Shown here: one piece after another, positions 1 to 7,764 of the stretch
How positions within the stretch are numbered: position 1 is the first letter of the stretch
How the letters are laid out: each line of letters opens with the position of its first letter
Origin: an uncultured Clostridia bacterium
GTDB taxonomy: Bacteria; Bacillota; Clostridia; Oscillospirales; Ruminococcaceae
Length of the DNA: 8,771 nt
Assembly (NCBI GenBank): GCA_945931735.1
Contig: CAMEPN010000050.1
Location: 1-8,771, forward strand
Direction: 5' to 3'
Translations under genes and position numbers: made by a program
The notes under the pieces: model-generated
Told to the model about the DNA's origin: nothing
Databases searched by the model: none
The model's input: only the letters and a program-made list of their open reading frames with translations

Positions 1-1
1 C

Positions 2-1177
2 GCTTCGGACGGAATATCCTGCGCAGATGCAAGCGGCGGGCAGCTTTCCGAAGCGGAGCTTATCGAGCCGCCGTCCGACGCCGAATTTGTTTATGTTAAT
101 ATGAGCGGCGGCGCGCTTTACGCCGTGTTTGACGGCGCGGAGTGCGGCGTTGTGCGCATTGACGGCGGAAAAGTCACTTACACCGCGCGGCAGGACGGCG
201 TGCTGACCGATCTCCGTTTCGACGGGGAAACGGCGTGTATCGGCTCGGTTTACACCCCGCCTTTCACCGAAAGCTTTTCCGTTGAGCAGACGGAATGTTA
301 TCTCCCCTCGCTCGGGACGAGCGAAAAAACGCTGATTTCCCCCGAGAATATTCTGAAGAGCGGGACGGACGGCTGCTCCTATGCGGTAAGCGCGTGCTAT
401 TCGCTGGAGGACGGCGCGGTGGTTTCCTCGGCGGCGGCGCTGGGGTATCCCGTGTATTCGTCGGCGGACGGATTTTCTGCAATGACCGACGGCGAAAAGG
501 GGCTGCTCCTGCAAATAGTGCAGACGGAGGACGGGCTTTCATTTTCCTCCGCCCGAGTGGGAAAATTCACTTCGGCGGCAGGCGGCGCGGGCGTTTATGC
601 GGCTGCGGACAACACCGACGAGGGAACAGTGCTAACGATATATAATTCGGAGCTTTCTCCCGTATCCGCGCTGAAGAATTTCGACCGAGAGGTGACTGCG
701 CTCCGATTTGACGGCAATGTGCTTTATATAAGCGGCGACGGCGAATTTATGGCGGCGGACTGCTCCGACGCGGCTGCCCCCGCGATATATTCCGAGCGGC
801 GCGGCGGAAAGGTCGTCGGGGACAGCGCGCTGCTGACAGAGATAACCGCCGACGGGCTTGAAATGGCACTGTATTCCCGCGAAAACGGGAAAGCCGTTCA
901 GAAATATTCCTACACGAAAAAGCTGACCGCAGAGGAGCTTTCGTCGCTCGAGCTGTGCGCGTATGACGCGGCGTATATTGGCGGCGGGGTCTGCGGAGCG
1001 GCGTACAAATGGTTCGACGGCGTGTCGGTCGTTTCGGAATATGCCGTTTTCGGGGCGCAGAGCCGCGAGGTCACACTGTTTGACGACAAGACGGGCTTTA
1101 CCGCGGCGTTTGAGCGGGACGGCAGGCTGTGCCTTGTTTTCGGCGGCGGCAAGATTTCATCAGATATTCACATCTGA
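2..1177 (+). CDS. Probable beta-propeller-domain protein, 3' part (5' end outside window)
   Basis: The frame is open from base 2, so the ATG at 101 is probably internal and at least 391 residues of a longer protein are visible. The sequence is a series of short beta-rich units, for example LRFDGETACIG and LRFDGNVLYISGDGE followed by ADCSDAAAPAI. These resemble the VRF-x-G...YVVT...DLSDPAAP repeats of the Clostridia family called secreted proteins with a C-terminal beta-propeller domain (Beta_propel). The C-terminal part (AYKWFDG, then TGFTAAFERDGRLCLVF) also fits the last blades of that family. Members are usually membrane-anchored through an N-terminal segment, which would lie outside this window. 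The role is unknown; an extracytoplasmic binding or scaffold function is inference. The stop lies only 4 nt before the next promoter and no T-rich terminator follows. The match is from recalled family patterns and is moderate. Confidence 0.6.
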   Translation, partial: ASDGISCADASGGQLSEAELIEPPSDAEFVYVNMSGGALYAVFDGAECGVVRIDGGKVTYTARQDGVLTDLRFDGETACIGSVYTPPFTESFSVEQTECYLPSLGTSEKTLISPENILKSGTDGCSYAVSACYSLEDGAVVSSAAALGYPVYSSADGFSAMTDGEKGLLLQIVQTEDGLSFSSARVGKFTSAAGGAGVYAAADNTDEGTVLTIYNSELSPVSALKNFDREVTALRFDGNVLYISGDGEFMAADCSDAAAPAIYSERRGGKVVGDSALLTEITADGLEMALYSRENGKAVQKYSYTKKLTAEELSSLELCAYDAAYIGGGVCGAAYKWFDGVSVVSEYAVFGAQSREVTLFDDKTGFTAAFERDGRLCLVFGGGKISSDIHI

Positions 1178-1181
1178 GGTA

Positions 1182-1211
1182 TTGACATCGGCGTCGGCGT
1201 CGGTGTATAAT
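1182..1211 (+). promoter_or_regulatory. Strong sigma-A-type promoter
   Basis: A perfect -35 hexamer TTGACA (1182-1187) and a perfect -10 hexamer TATAAT (1206-1211) are separated by 18 bp. Transcription would start near 1217-1219. The spacer consists of the hexamer TCGGCG twice and then TCGGTG. The promoter begins just after the stop of the upstream gene and would drive the small ORF at 1251 and the YesL-family gene. Confidence 0.8.
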
Positions 1212-1250
1212 AAAGGTTGTTGATGGCTTTTTTATTGAGAGGGCATAAAG

Positions 1251-1355
1251 ATTGACGAGCCAAAACGCCGTGCGACGAAGAGAGTTTTCAGGGTTATCGC
1301 CCTGCTGCTCGCGATAGCGATGATCGTGGGTATCGTCGTTCAGTCACTGCTGTGA
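1251..1355 (+). CDS. Single-span membrane miniprotein, apparent ATT start
   Basis: This frame encodes 34 residues: a basic N-terminal stretch (DEPKRRATKRVFR, residues 2-14) followed by about 20 hydrophobic residues (VIALLLAIAMIVGIVVQSLL) to the stop. This is a typical single transmembrane segment with a positively charged cytoplasmic side. No ATG, GTG or TTG opens the frame: an in-frame TGA at 1236-1238 limits it, and the only in-frame ATG (1320) lies inside the hydrophobic span. A Shine-Dalgarno-like GAGAGGG (1237-1243) sits 7 nt before ATT at 1251, the best start. ATT initiation is rare but known (for example infC). The gene lies between a near-ideal promoter and the YesL-family gene 33 nt downstream, so it is probably co-transcribed with it. 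Family and function are not recognised. A chance open frame is possible, but the charge and hydrophobicity pattern argues against that. Confidence 0.55.
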   Translation: MDEPKRRATKRVFRVIALLLAIAMIVGIVVQSLL

Positions 1356-1388
1356 TAAAGCAAAATCATTCCGAAAGGATCTGCATTA

Positions 1389-2198
1389 ATGGGATTATTC
1401 TACAATAACGATGTCGCAGGCTCGGGCGTTGCGAAAAAAGGGCCGAAGAAAAAGCCGTTTTTCCGTTTCTTCGAGATTTTCGGCAACAAGTTCTGGACTT
1501 TTTTCAAAATCAACCTTATATATTTTGTTTTCTGTATCCCCGTGGTGACGTTCGGCCCCGCAACGGCGGCAATGACGGCGCTTATGAGGAATATCTACCT
1601 TGAACGCCCGCAGTTCATTTTCCATGATTTCTGGCAGCAGTTCAAGAAGAATTTCAAGCAGTCGTTCGTTATCGGGCTTGTCGACGTGATCTTCCTGTCG
1701 CTGGCGGTATTCAGCTACCGGTTCTACACCATAAATATCGACAACAACGACTATTACTGGTTCTTCTACGCGCTTGCAATGGCGGCGCAGGTCATTTTCC
1801 TGCTGATGAATTTCTATATCTATCCGCAGATAGTTGCGCTGAACCTCCGCATGGGCGCGATAATCAAGAACTCGGTGATACTTACCTTCGCTAACCTCAA
1901 GGGGAACCTCATCACGCTGGCATTTTACCTGCTTTACGCGCTGCTGGTGCTGTTTTTCGGGGTGTATGTGCTCATTCTCGCGCCGCTGCTCCCGTTTGCG
2001 TGGCTGTCGTTCCTGACCGTGTTCAACTGCTACCCCGCTATACAGAAGTACATTATCAACCCGTTCTATGAGGCTAACGGAGAGAAAAACCCCGAGCTGC
2101 CCGACGACGACGGCGAGGCGGTGTTCGAGGATATGGGCGGAAAGGAAGCCCCGATCAACCTCAAAAAGAGCGACAAAAAGGGCAAGGTTATAAAATAA
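1389..2198 (+). CDS. YesL family (DUF624) membrane protein
   Basis: The product is a 269-residue integral membrane protein. A basic N-terminus (KKGPKKK, residues 17-22) leads into hydrophobic segments at about 41-63, 92-112, 123-146, 173-190 and 191-210. The family's conserved features are visible: GPATAAMTAL (57-66) at the end of the first span, and the DFWQQFKKNFKQSF stretch (80-93) before the second. The tail (230-269) is hydrophilic, first acidic and then lysine-rich, and probably cytoplasmic. DUF624 proteins are common in Firmicutes, often near sugar-uptake or glycan-utilisation genes, but their function is not established. No sugar transporter is adjacent here, so the context does not define a role. 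The ATG at 1389 has AAAGGA (1374-1379) 9 nt upstream. A strong terminator follows the stop, so with the miniprotein before it the gene forms a two-gene unit. Confidence 0.85.
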   Translation: MGLFYNNDVAGSGVAKKGPKKKPFFRFFEIFGNKFWTFFKINLIYFVFCIPVVTFGPATAAMTALMRNIYLERPQFIFHDFWQQFKKNFKQSFVIGLVDVIFLSLAVFSYRFYTINIDNNDYYWFFYALAMAAQVIFLLMNFYIYPQIVALNLRMGAIIKNSVILTFANLKGNLITLAFYLLYALLVLFFGVYVLILAPLLPFAWLSFLTVFNCYPAIQKYIINPFYEANGEKNPELPDDDGEAVFEDMGGKEAPINLKKSDKKGKVIK

Positions 2199-2206
2199 TA
2201 CGCATC

Positions 2207-2244
2207 AAATCGGAAGAGAAAGATTTTCTTCCGATTTTTTGTTT
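2207..2244 (+). terminator. Rho-independent terminator after the YesL-family gene
   Basis: The left arm AAATCGGAAGA (2207-2217) pairs perfectly with TCTTCCGATTT (2227-2237). GAA/TTT pairs extend the helix inward to an AGA loop. A run of six T (2235-2240) and further T-rich sequence follow. It lies 8 nt after the stop codon. Confidence 0.9.
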
Positions 2245-2261
2245 AAATTTATGAAAAGCAC

Positions 2262-2290
2262 TTGAAAAAAAGCGCAAAATATGAGATAAT
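2262..2290 (+). promoter_or_regulatory. Sigma-A-type promoter for upp
   Basis: The -35 box TTGAAA (2262-2267) and -10 box GATAAT (2285-2290) are 17 bp apart. TGA directly before the -10 box gives a TGn extended -10 element. Transcription would start near 2297, leaving a leader of about 70 nt before the upp ATG. The promoter sits between the previous terminator and upp and is AT-rich, unlike the flanking genes. Confidence 0.75.
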
Positions 2291-2369
2291 ATAAAAAGAG
2301 CAGTCTGTATTGACGCCGCCCGCTGTCGTAACGATATCGGACGGGAATATTCACATCAAGGAGATAGCT

Positions 2370-2999
2370 ATGTCAAAAATCGTTGTATTCGATCATCCGC
2401 TTATCCAACATAAGATAACCCTGCTGCGCGACTGTACAACAGGCACGCGTGATTTCCGCATACTCATTGAGGAGATCGCGTCGCTCATGGGTTACGAGGC
2501 GCTGCGCGACCTCCCTCTCGAAATGAAGGAGATCAAGACCCCTATCGAAACCACACAGTCCCCCGTCATCACGGGAAAGACAATCGCGATAGTTCCTATC
2601 CTGCGCGCGGGTCTAGGAATGGTAAAGGGCATACTCAGCCTTGTCCCCACCGCAAAGGTAGGTCACATAGGTCTGTACCGCGACCCCGAAACTCACCTCC
2701 CGCACGAGTATTACTGCAAGCTCCCCGAAAACATCGAAGAGCGCACCGTAATTATACTTGACCCCATGCTCGCGACGGGCGGCTCCGCAGTTGCGGCGGT
2801 AGACCTGCTCAAGGCGCGCGGCGTAAAGAGCATTAAGTTCATGTCGATAATCGCGGCTCCCGAGGGGCTTGCGGCGCTTATCACGAAGCATCCCGACATC
2901 GAGCTTTACTGCGGACATCTCGACGAAAAGCTCAACGAGAACAAGTATATCGTTCCCGGTCTGGGCGACGCGGGCGACCGTATTTTCGGCACGCTCTGA
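2370..2999 (+). CDS. upp: Uracil phosphoribosyltransferase
   Basis: Converts uracil and PRPP to UMP and pyrophosphate in the cytosolic pyrimidine salvage pathway. The 209-residue product has the usual length and starts with the family's typical [19 protein letters not shown]. The PRPP-binding loop [13 protein letters not shown] is at residues 128-140, and the uracil-binding C-terminal region [16 protein letters not shown] at 193-208. PILRAGLGM (77-84) is also canonical. The ATG at 2370 is chosen over the in-frame upstream TTG at 2310 because AAGGAG (2359-2364) lies 5 nt before it and the protein then matches the family start. The gene has its own promoter and is followed after 94 nt by purA, so pyrimidine salvage and purine synthesis genes sit side by side. 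No PyrR-type attenuator was recognised in the leader. Confidence 0.97.
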   Translation: MSKIVVFDHPLIQHKITLLRDCTTGTRDFRILIEEIASLMGYEALRDLPLEMKEIKTPIETTQSPVITGKTIAIVPILRAGLGMVKGILSLVPTAKVGHIGLYRDPETHLPHEYYCKLPENIEERTVIILDPMLATGGSAVAAVDLLKARGVKSIKFMSIIAAPEGLAALITKHPDIELYCGHLDEKLNENKYIVPGLGDAGDRIFGTL

Positions 3000-3016
3000 T
3001 AAATGGTCTGCATATC

Positions 3017-3043
3017 CGCGCGGTATCACCGAATGCGGTTTTC
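3017..3043 (+). terminator. Weak hairpin with short T run between upp and purA
   Basis: CCGC (3017-3020) can pair with GCGG (3036-3039). Inside it, CGGT (3022-3025) pairs with ACCG (3029-3032) around a 3-nt loop. TTTTC follows. The combined helix is short and bulged, so at most it is a leaky terminator. A second small hairpin, GCCGC/GCGGC (3057-3071), lies before the purA Shine-Dalgarno site. No convincing promoter was seen in this 94-nt gap, so readthrough from upp into purA is likely. Confidence 0.3.
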
Positions 3044-3048
3044 TATGA

Positions 3049-4377
<1,329 letters not shown>

Positions 4378-4378
4378 T

Positions 4379-5152
4379 ATGAGGGTAATTTTCATCGGCG
4401 ACGTTGTCGGCAGGGCGGGCTGCGACGCGCTCATGGCGGAGCTTCCGTCGCTGCGTCGGGAATACTCTGCGGACGCAGTTATCGTAAACGGCGAGAACAG
4501 CGCCGACGGAAACGGCATTGACCCGCGTTCCGCGCAGATGATATTCGACGCGGGCGCGGACGTTGTCACGACGGGAAACCATGTTTTCCGCAAAAAGTCG
4601 ATAGACGAGGAGCTTGAGCGAAACGAGCGGCTTATCCGCCCCGCGAATTACGGCGACGGAGTCCCGGGGCGCGGCGTATGTACGCTCGATTTCGGGGCGT
4701 ACAGCCTTTCGGTCGTAAATCTTCTCGGAACGACCTTTCTCCAGCCGATCGACAATCCGTTCAGAGCCGCCGACAGCCTGCTTGAGCAGCTCGGCTCAAA
4801 GATCGTTATAGTCGATTTCCATGCGGAGGCGACCTCCGAAAAGCGCGCGATGGGCTATTATCTCAGCGGGCGCGTGTCTGCGGTGCTCGGCACCCACACT
4901 CATGTTCAGACCGCCGACGAGCAGATCATCGACGGAACGGGCTATATAACCGACGCGGGAATGACCGGTCCGAGGGATTCTATCCTCGGCGTTGAGAAAG
5001 AAATAATCATAGAAAAATTTCTTACCTATTATCCAAAAAAACACGTTTTTGCGGACGGAGCCTGCGAGATATGCGGTGTCTGCATGGATATAGATGTTAA
5101 AAGCGGAAAATGCCTCTCCATAGAGCGCATAAAGCGGCTCTGTAACGGCTGA
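4379..5152 (+). CDS. ymdB: YmdB family metallophosphoesterase (TIGR00282 type)
   Basis: The 257-residue cytosolic protein belongs to the calcineurin-like metallophosphoesterase family of Bacillus subtilis YmdB, which hydrolyses 2',3'-cyclic nucleotides and influences biofilm and motility gene expression. Metal-site motifs are all present: GDVVGR with Asp8, NGEN with Glu39-Asn40, GNHVF with Asn67-His68, DFHAEATSEK in the middle, and GTHTHVQT with the two late histidines. The TDAGMTGPRDSILG block is also characteristic. The ATG at 4379 follows the purA stop by one base. There is no good Shine-Dalgarno site close to it (GGCAGGGAAG lies about 18 nt upstream), so termination-reinitiation coupling is likely. 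The neighbour spoVS matches the Bacillus order rny-ymdB-spoVS, but rny is not upstream here. The cellular role in this organism is inferred only from the family. Confidence 0.93.
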   Translation: MRVIFIGDVVGRAGCDALMAELPSLRREYSADAVIVNGENSADGNGIDPRSAQMIFDAGADVVTTGNHVFRKKSIDEELERNERLIRPANYGDGVPGRGVCTLDFGAYSLSVVNLLGTTFLQPIDNPFRAADSLLEQLGSKIVIVDFHAEATSEKRAMGYYLSGRVSAVLGTHTHVQTADEQIIDGTGYITDAGMTGPRDSILGVEKEIIIEKFLTYYPKKHVFADGACEICGVCMDIDVKSGKCLSIERIKRLCNG

Positions 5153-5193
5153 CGCTCATTTTGGGAACCGGAATTTTGCGGGTGTAACAGTAT

Positions 5194-5222
5194 TTGCAAG
5201 TATTTTTGCAGACAAATATATT
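5194..5222 (+). promoter_or_regulatory. Candidate sigma-A promoter for spoVS
   Basis: TTGCAA (5194-5199) and TATATT (5217-5222) are separated by 17 bp in an AT-rich gap after ymdB. Transcription would start near 5229. The region 5153-5286 (134 nt) contains no gene: it holds this promoter and the spoVS leader. No terminator for ymdB was found, so spoVS may also receive readthrough. Confidence 0.5.
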
Positions 5223-5245
5223 TGAGGGGAATTTAATTTGAAAGG

Positions 5246-5273
5246 CCGATATGCGGTTTTTGCGTCATATCGG
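5246..5273 (+). promoter_or_regulatory. Leader hairpin just upstream of spoVS
   Basis: A perfect 8-bp inverted repeat, CCGATATG (5246-5253) and CATATCGG (5266-5273), encloses a 12-nt T-rich loop and ends 13 nt before the spoVS ATG. The 3' arm adjoins the GGAATGGTGA stretch that serves as the likely ribosome-binding region. An alternative in-frame ATG (5251), with AAAGG 5 nt upstream, lies in the 5' arm. The folded form could therefore affect start choice. A regulatory role is inference. Confidence 0.5.
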
Positions 5274-5286
5274 AATGGTGAACATC

Positions 5287-5547
5287 ATGGAAGTAGTAAA
5301 AGTATCGGCACATTCTGTTCCAAAGTCTGTTGCGGGAGCGATCGCGGCGGTGATCCGCGAAAACGGCGAGGTCGAGGTTCAGGCGGTCGGCGCAGGCGCG
5401 GCTAATCAGGCGGTAAAATCCATCGCTATTGCGAGAAGCTACATGGCGCTTGTCGGCGTTGACCTCATATGCATACCTGCGTTCACGACCGTTGAGATAG
5501 ACGGCGAGGACAGGACTGCCATGAAATTCATCGTCGAGCCGAGGTGA
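5287..5547 (+). CDS. spoVS: Stage V sporulation protein S
   Basis: SpoVS is a small Alba-like-fold protein needed for late steps of sporulation and spore coat assembly in Bacillus; its biochemical activity is not settled. The 86-residue product has the exact usual length and is conserved throughout: MEVVKVSAHSVPKSVAGAIA at the start, the central GAGAANQAVKSIAIAR, and the end VDLICIPAFTTVEIDGEDRT leading to IVEPR. The ATG at 5287 is chosen by homology; GGTGA (5277-5281) precedes it. The frame stays open upstream, with possible starts at 5275 and 5251 that would add 4 or 12 residues. The gene lies after ymdB as in Bacillus, but has its own promoter candidate and a strong terminator. Presence of spoVS supports a sporulating lineage but does not prove that this organism sporulates. 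Confidence 0.95.
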   Translation: MEVVKVSAHSVPKSVAGAIAAVIRENGEVEVQAVGAGAANQAVKSIAIARSYMALVGVDLICIPAFTTVEIDGEDRTAMKFIVEPR

Positions 5548-5566
5548 TCGGTCTACACAACTGTTT

Positions 5567-5612
5567 TGCGGCGGACGGAATGCTTTGTCCGCCGCATTTT
5601 GATAATTTTTTA
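5567..5612 (+). terminator. Strong rho-independent terminator after spoVS
   Basis: TGCGGCGGAC (5567-5576) pairs perfectly with GTCCGCCGCA (5587-5596). The GC-rich 10-bp helix can be extended inward by wobble pairs. TTTT, GATAA and a second T run follow (to about 5611). It lies 20 nt after the spoVS stop and only a few tens of bases before the asparaginase start. Confidence 0.92.
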
Positions 5613-5629
5613 TTCATTCGGAGCATCAG

Positions 5630-6592
5630 ATGAAACGTATCCTTTTTCTTGCGACGGGCGGGACTATCGCCTGCGGGCAGACCCCCGAGGGGCTGACCCC
5701 GAAAATATCATCGGAGGAGCTGGTGTCGTTTCTCCCGCAGATAAACGAGCTGTGCGAGGTGACTGCCGAGCAGCCGTTCAGCCTTGACAGCACGAATATG
5801 TCGCCGCGCGAATGGTGCGCGCTTGCCGCGACGATACGCCGCCGCTATGACGAGTTCGATGGATTTGTCATTGCTCACGGCACCGACACTATGGCATACG
5901 CCGCCGCTGCGCTCTCCTGCCTTATACAGAACAGCGCGAAGCCCGTTGTCATAACGGGCAGCCAGAAGCCCATGACTGCGCCCGAAAGCGACGCGCCGCG
6001 AAATCTGCGCGACGCATTCCTCTGCGCGGCGGACGGAAGCTTGAGCGGGGTATTGGTCGTGTTCGGCGGGAGGATAATCGACGGGCGGTGCGCCGCGAAG
6101 GTGCATACGAGGGAGCATGACGCGTTCCGAAGCATAAACCGCGCCGACGTCGGGAGCGTTTCTGAGGACGGGAAAGTTTCCGCGCATTGCGAAAAGCCGG
6201 TCGGAAATGCTGTTTTTTATGATAAAATGGACGCGCGGATAGCTGTCGCGAAGCTGACCCCGGGAGTACCGCTTAACGTGTGTGAAAAGGGGCTGCGCGC
6301 GGTCATTGTCGAGGGCTTCGGCACGGGCGGACTGCCGGATTACGGCGGAGCGGAAACCGAGCGCGAAGTGTCACGCCTTGCGGCAGGCGGCATATATGTA
6401 ATAATGACGACGCAGGTAATGTGCGGCGGCACCGACCTATCAATTTACAAGGTCGGCAGCGGCGCAAAGCAGGGGCATATTCTCGAAGCGGGGCTTATGA
6501 CGCGCGAGATGTGCGCGATGAAAGCAATGTGGGCGCTTGCGTATTCGGACAGCCGCGAGGAATTTGAGGAATTATTCGGCAGACAGATATAG
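5630..6592 (+). CDS. ansA: Type I (cytosolic) L-asparaginase
   Basis: Hydrolyses L-asparagine to aspartate and ammonia. The 320-residue protein carries both active-site signatures of the asparaginase/glutaminase fold: ATGGTIA (residues 8-14) with nucleophile Thr12, and IAHGTDTMAY (81-90) with Thr85-Asp86. The substrate-binding DSTNM is at 53-57, VITGSQKPM at 107-115 and the probable catalytic lysine is Lys157 (AAKVHT). There is no signal peptide, which fits the cytosolic type I class rather than the secreted type II. The C-terminal domain has the typical EGFGTGGLP segment. The ATG at 5630 has GGAG (5620-5623) 6 nt upstream. It heads a tight four-gene run, with araD beginning 9 nt after its stop. 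The strong terminator just upstream leaves little room for a promoter. Related GatD-type or glutaminase activities are possible but less likely at this length. Confidence 0.93.
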   Translation: MKRILFLATGGTIACGQTPEGLTPKISSEELVSFLPQINELCEVTAEQPFSLDSTNMSPREWCALAATIRRRYDEFDGFVIAHGTDTMAYAAAALSCLIQNSAKPVVITGSQKPMTAPESDAPRNLRDAFLCAADGSLSGVLVVFGGRIIDGRCAAKVHTREHDAFRSINRADVGSVSEDGKVSAHCEKPVGNAVFYDKMDARIAVAKLTPGVPLNVCEKGLRAVIVEGFGTGGLPDYGGAETEREVSRLAAGGIYVIMTTQVMCGGTDLSIYKVGSGAKQGHILEAGLMTREMCAMKAMWALAYSDSREEFEELFGRQI

Positions 6593-6601
6593 GAGGACAA
6601 A

Positions 6602-7294
6602 ATGTTAGAGGAACTGAAGCAGGAGGTCTACGAGGCGAATATGCTTCTCCCGAAGCACGGTCTTGTCACCTTCACATGGGGCAATGTTTCGGGGATAGAC
6701 CGCGAGCGCGGGCTTGTGGTAATAAAGCCGTCGGGAGTGGACTATGACAAAATGAAGCCGCTGGATATGGTGGTGGTCGACCTCGAAACGGGACACCGCG
6801 TCGAGGGAAATCTTAACCCGAGCAGCGACACGCCGACGCATATCGTGCTTTACCGCGAATTTCCGAACATAGGCGGCGTGGTGCATACTCACAGCCGCTG
6901 GGCGACGGTTTTCGCGCAGGCGGGGCGGGATATTCCCGCATTGGGGACAACGCACGCCGATTATTTTTACGGCAATATCCCCTGCACACGGAAAATGACC
7001 CCAGAGGAAATAGCGGGCGAATACGAGCGCGAAACGGGAAACGTTATCGCCGAAACCTTTAATGGACTTTCCGCGGACGATATCCCCGCAGTGCTGGTGC
7101 ATTCGCACGGGCCGTTCGCATGGGGCACCGACCCGCACAACGCGGTGCATAATGCGGTGGTGCTGGAGGAGATAGCGTTCATGGCATGGCACGATCTCAC
7201 AATGGAGCCGCAGCTCCCCGAAATGCAGCGGGAGCTTATGGATAAGCATTATCTGAGAAAGCATGGCGAAAATGCGTACTACGGACAAAAATAA
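6602..7294 (+). CDS. araD: L-ribulose-5-phosphate 4-epimerase
   Basis: Interconverts L-ribulose 5-phosphate and D-xylulose 5-phosphate, linking arabinose or ascorbate catabolism to the pentose phosphate pathway. The 230-residue class II aldolase/epimerase closely resembles E. coli AraD along its length. Visible elements are [11 protein letters not shown] (21-31), IKPSGVDY (41-48), SSDTPTH (74-80) with Asp76, the zinc ligands His95 and His97 in [16 protein letters not shown] (116-124) with catalytic Asp120, the third zinc ligand His167 in [10 protein letters not shown], and the C-terminal YYGQ with Tyr227. This set favours the 4-epimerase over fuculose aldolase. The start has an almost ideal AGGAGGACAAA before ATG. 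No araA or araB lies in the window, so the gene is detached from a classical ara operon. UlaF/SgbE-type paralogues have the same chemistry, so the pathway feeding it is uncertain. Confidence 0.95.
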   Translation: MLEELKQEVYEANMLLPKHGLVTFTWGNVSGIDRERGLVVIKPSGVDYDKMKPLDMVVVDLETGHRVEGNLNPSSDTPTHIVLYREFPNIGGVVHTHSRWATVFAQAGRDIPALGTTHADYFYGNIPCTRKMTPEEIAGEYERETGNVIAETFNGLSADDIPAVLVHSHGPFAWGTDPHNAVHNAVVLEEIAFMAWHDLTMEPQLPEMQRELMDKHYLRKHGENAYYGQK

Positions 7295-7319
7295 AACACT
7301 TCTCGGGGGGCATAATAAA

Positions 7320-7733
7320 ATGTGGTTGGTTTTTGCGATCCTGTCGGCGGTGTTCGCCGCGCTGACCTCGATACTTGCGAAGGTCGGCATTGACGGGGTG
7401 AACTCAAATCTCGCCACTGCGCTCCGCACGGTGGTCGTTCTGGTGATGGCGTGGGGAATGGTATTTCTGACAAACTCGCAGGGCGGTATCACCGAGATAA
7501 GCACTAAAAGCTGGATATTCCTTATATTATCGGGGCTTGCGACGGGCGCTTCATGGCTGTGCTACTACAAGGCGCTGCAAATGGGCGAGGCGTCAAAGGT
7601 TGTCCCGATAGACAAGATGAGCGTTGTAATAACCCTTATTCTGGCGTTTGTTTTCCTGCATGAGAAATTTACGCTTAAGGCGGCGATAGGCTCGGTGCTT
7701 ATCACGGCGGGAACGCTCGTCATGGTTTTGTAG
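7320..7733 (+). CDS. Half-size EamA/DMT-type transporter (COG2510-like)
   Basis: The 137-residue protein has five predicted membrane spans at about 2-20, 33-50, 64-82, 96-113 and 120-137. It is one EamA repeat rather than the usual two-repeat, ten-span drug/metabolite transporter. The block YYKALQMGEASKVVPIDKMS (82-101) is the hallmark of the small single-domain group, which probably works as a dimer. Its substrate is unknown. The ATG at 7320 is preferred because GGGGGG (7305-7310) sits 9 nt upstream and the protein then begins directly in the first span. An upstream in-frame ATG at 7263 would overlap araD and add 19 polar residues. It lies 25 nt after araD and 31 nt before the kinase gene, so co-transcription is likely. 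Transport of a sugar or nucleoside connected with its neighbours is only a guess. Confidence 0.9.
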   Translation: MWLVFAILSAVFAALTSILAKVGIDGVNSNLATALRTVVVLVMAWGMVFLTNSQGGITEISTKSWIFLILSGLATGASWLCYYKALQMGEASKVVPIDKMSVVITLILAFVFLHEKFTLKAAIGSVLITAGTLVMVL

Positions 7734-7764
7734 CATTGAAATTCGAAAGGAAAGGTGGAGCGAT

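Noticed and set aside
295..645. Alternative plus-strand frame of 116 codons in the beta-propeller gene
   Set aside because: It is a low-complexity Gly/Arg-rich translation of GC-rich sequence, overlapping a longer frame that is open from the window edge.
1160..1177. TCAGAT/ATCTGA inverted repeat around the stop codon of the beta-propeller gene
   Set aside because: It has only 6 bp and no T run, and the -35 box starts 4 nt later, so it is not a convincing terminator.
1252..1317. TTG-started frame of about 21 codons in place of the ATT-started miniprotein
   Set aside because: Its peptide (TSQNAVRRREFSG...) has no coherent character, whereas the ATT frame gives a charged tail followed by a membrane span.
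2310..2369. Upstream TTG extension of upp
   Set aside because: It has no Shine-Dalgarno site, and the added 20 residues do not occur in the family. AAGGAG precedes the ATG at 2370.
5208..5234. Possible sigma-H promoter for spoVS (GGGGAATTT as a -10-like box)
   Set aside because: The -10-like part fits, but no RnAGGAWWW-like -35 lies at 11-12 bp. The sigma-A pair at 5194/5217 is better.
5566..5787. Plus-strand frame of 73 codons across the spoVS terminator and the asparaginase start
   Set aside because: It runs through the terminator helix and is out of frame with the clear asparaginase gene.
6605..7504. Minus-strand open frame (about 299 codons) opposite araD
   Set aside because: It is a shadow of the well-conserved araD and eamA genes; its composition is irregular and no family pattern is visible.
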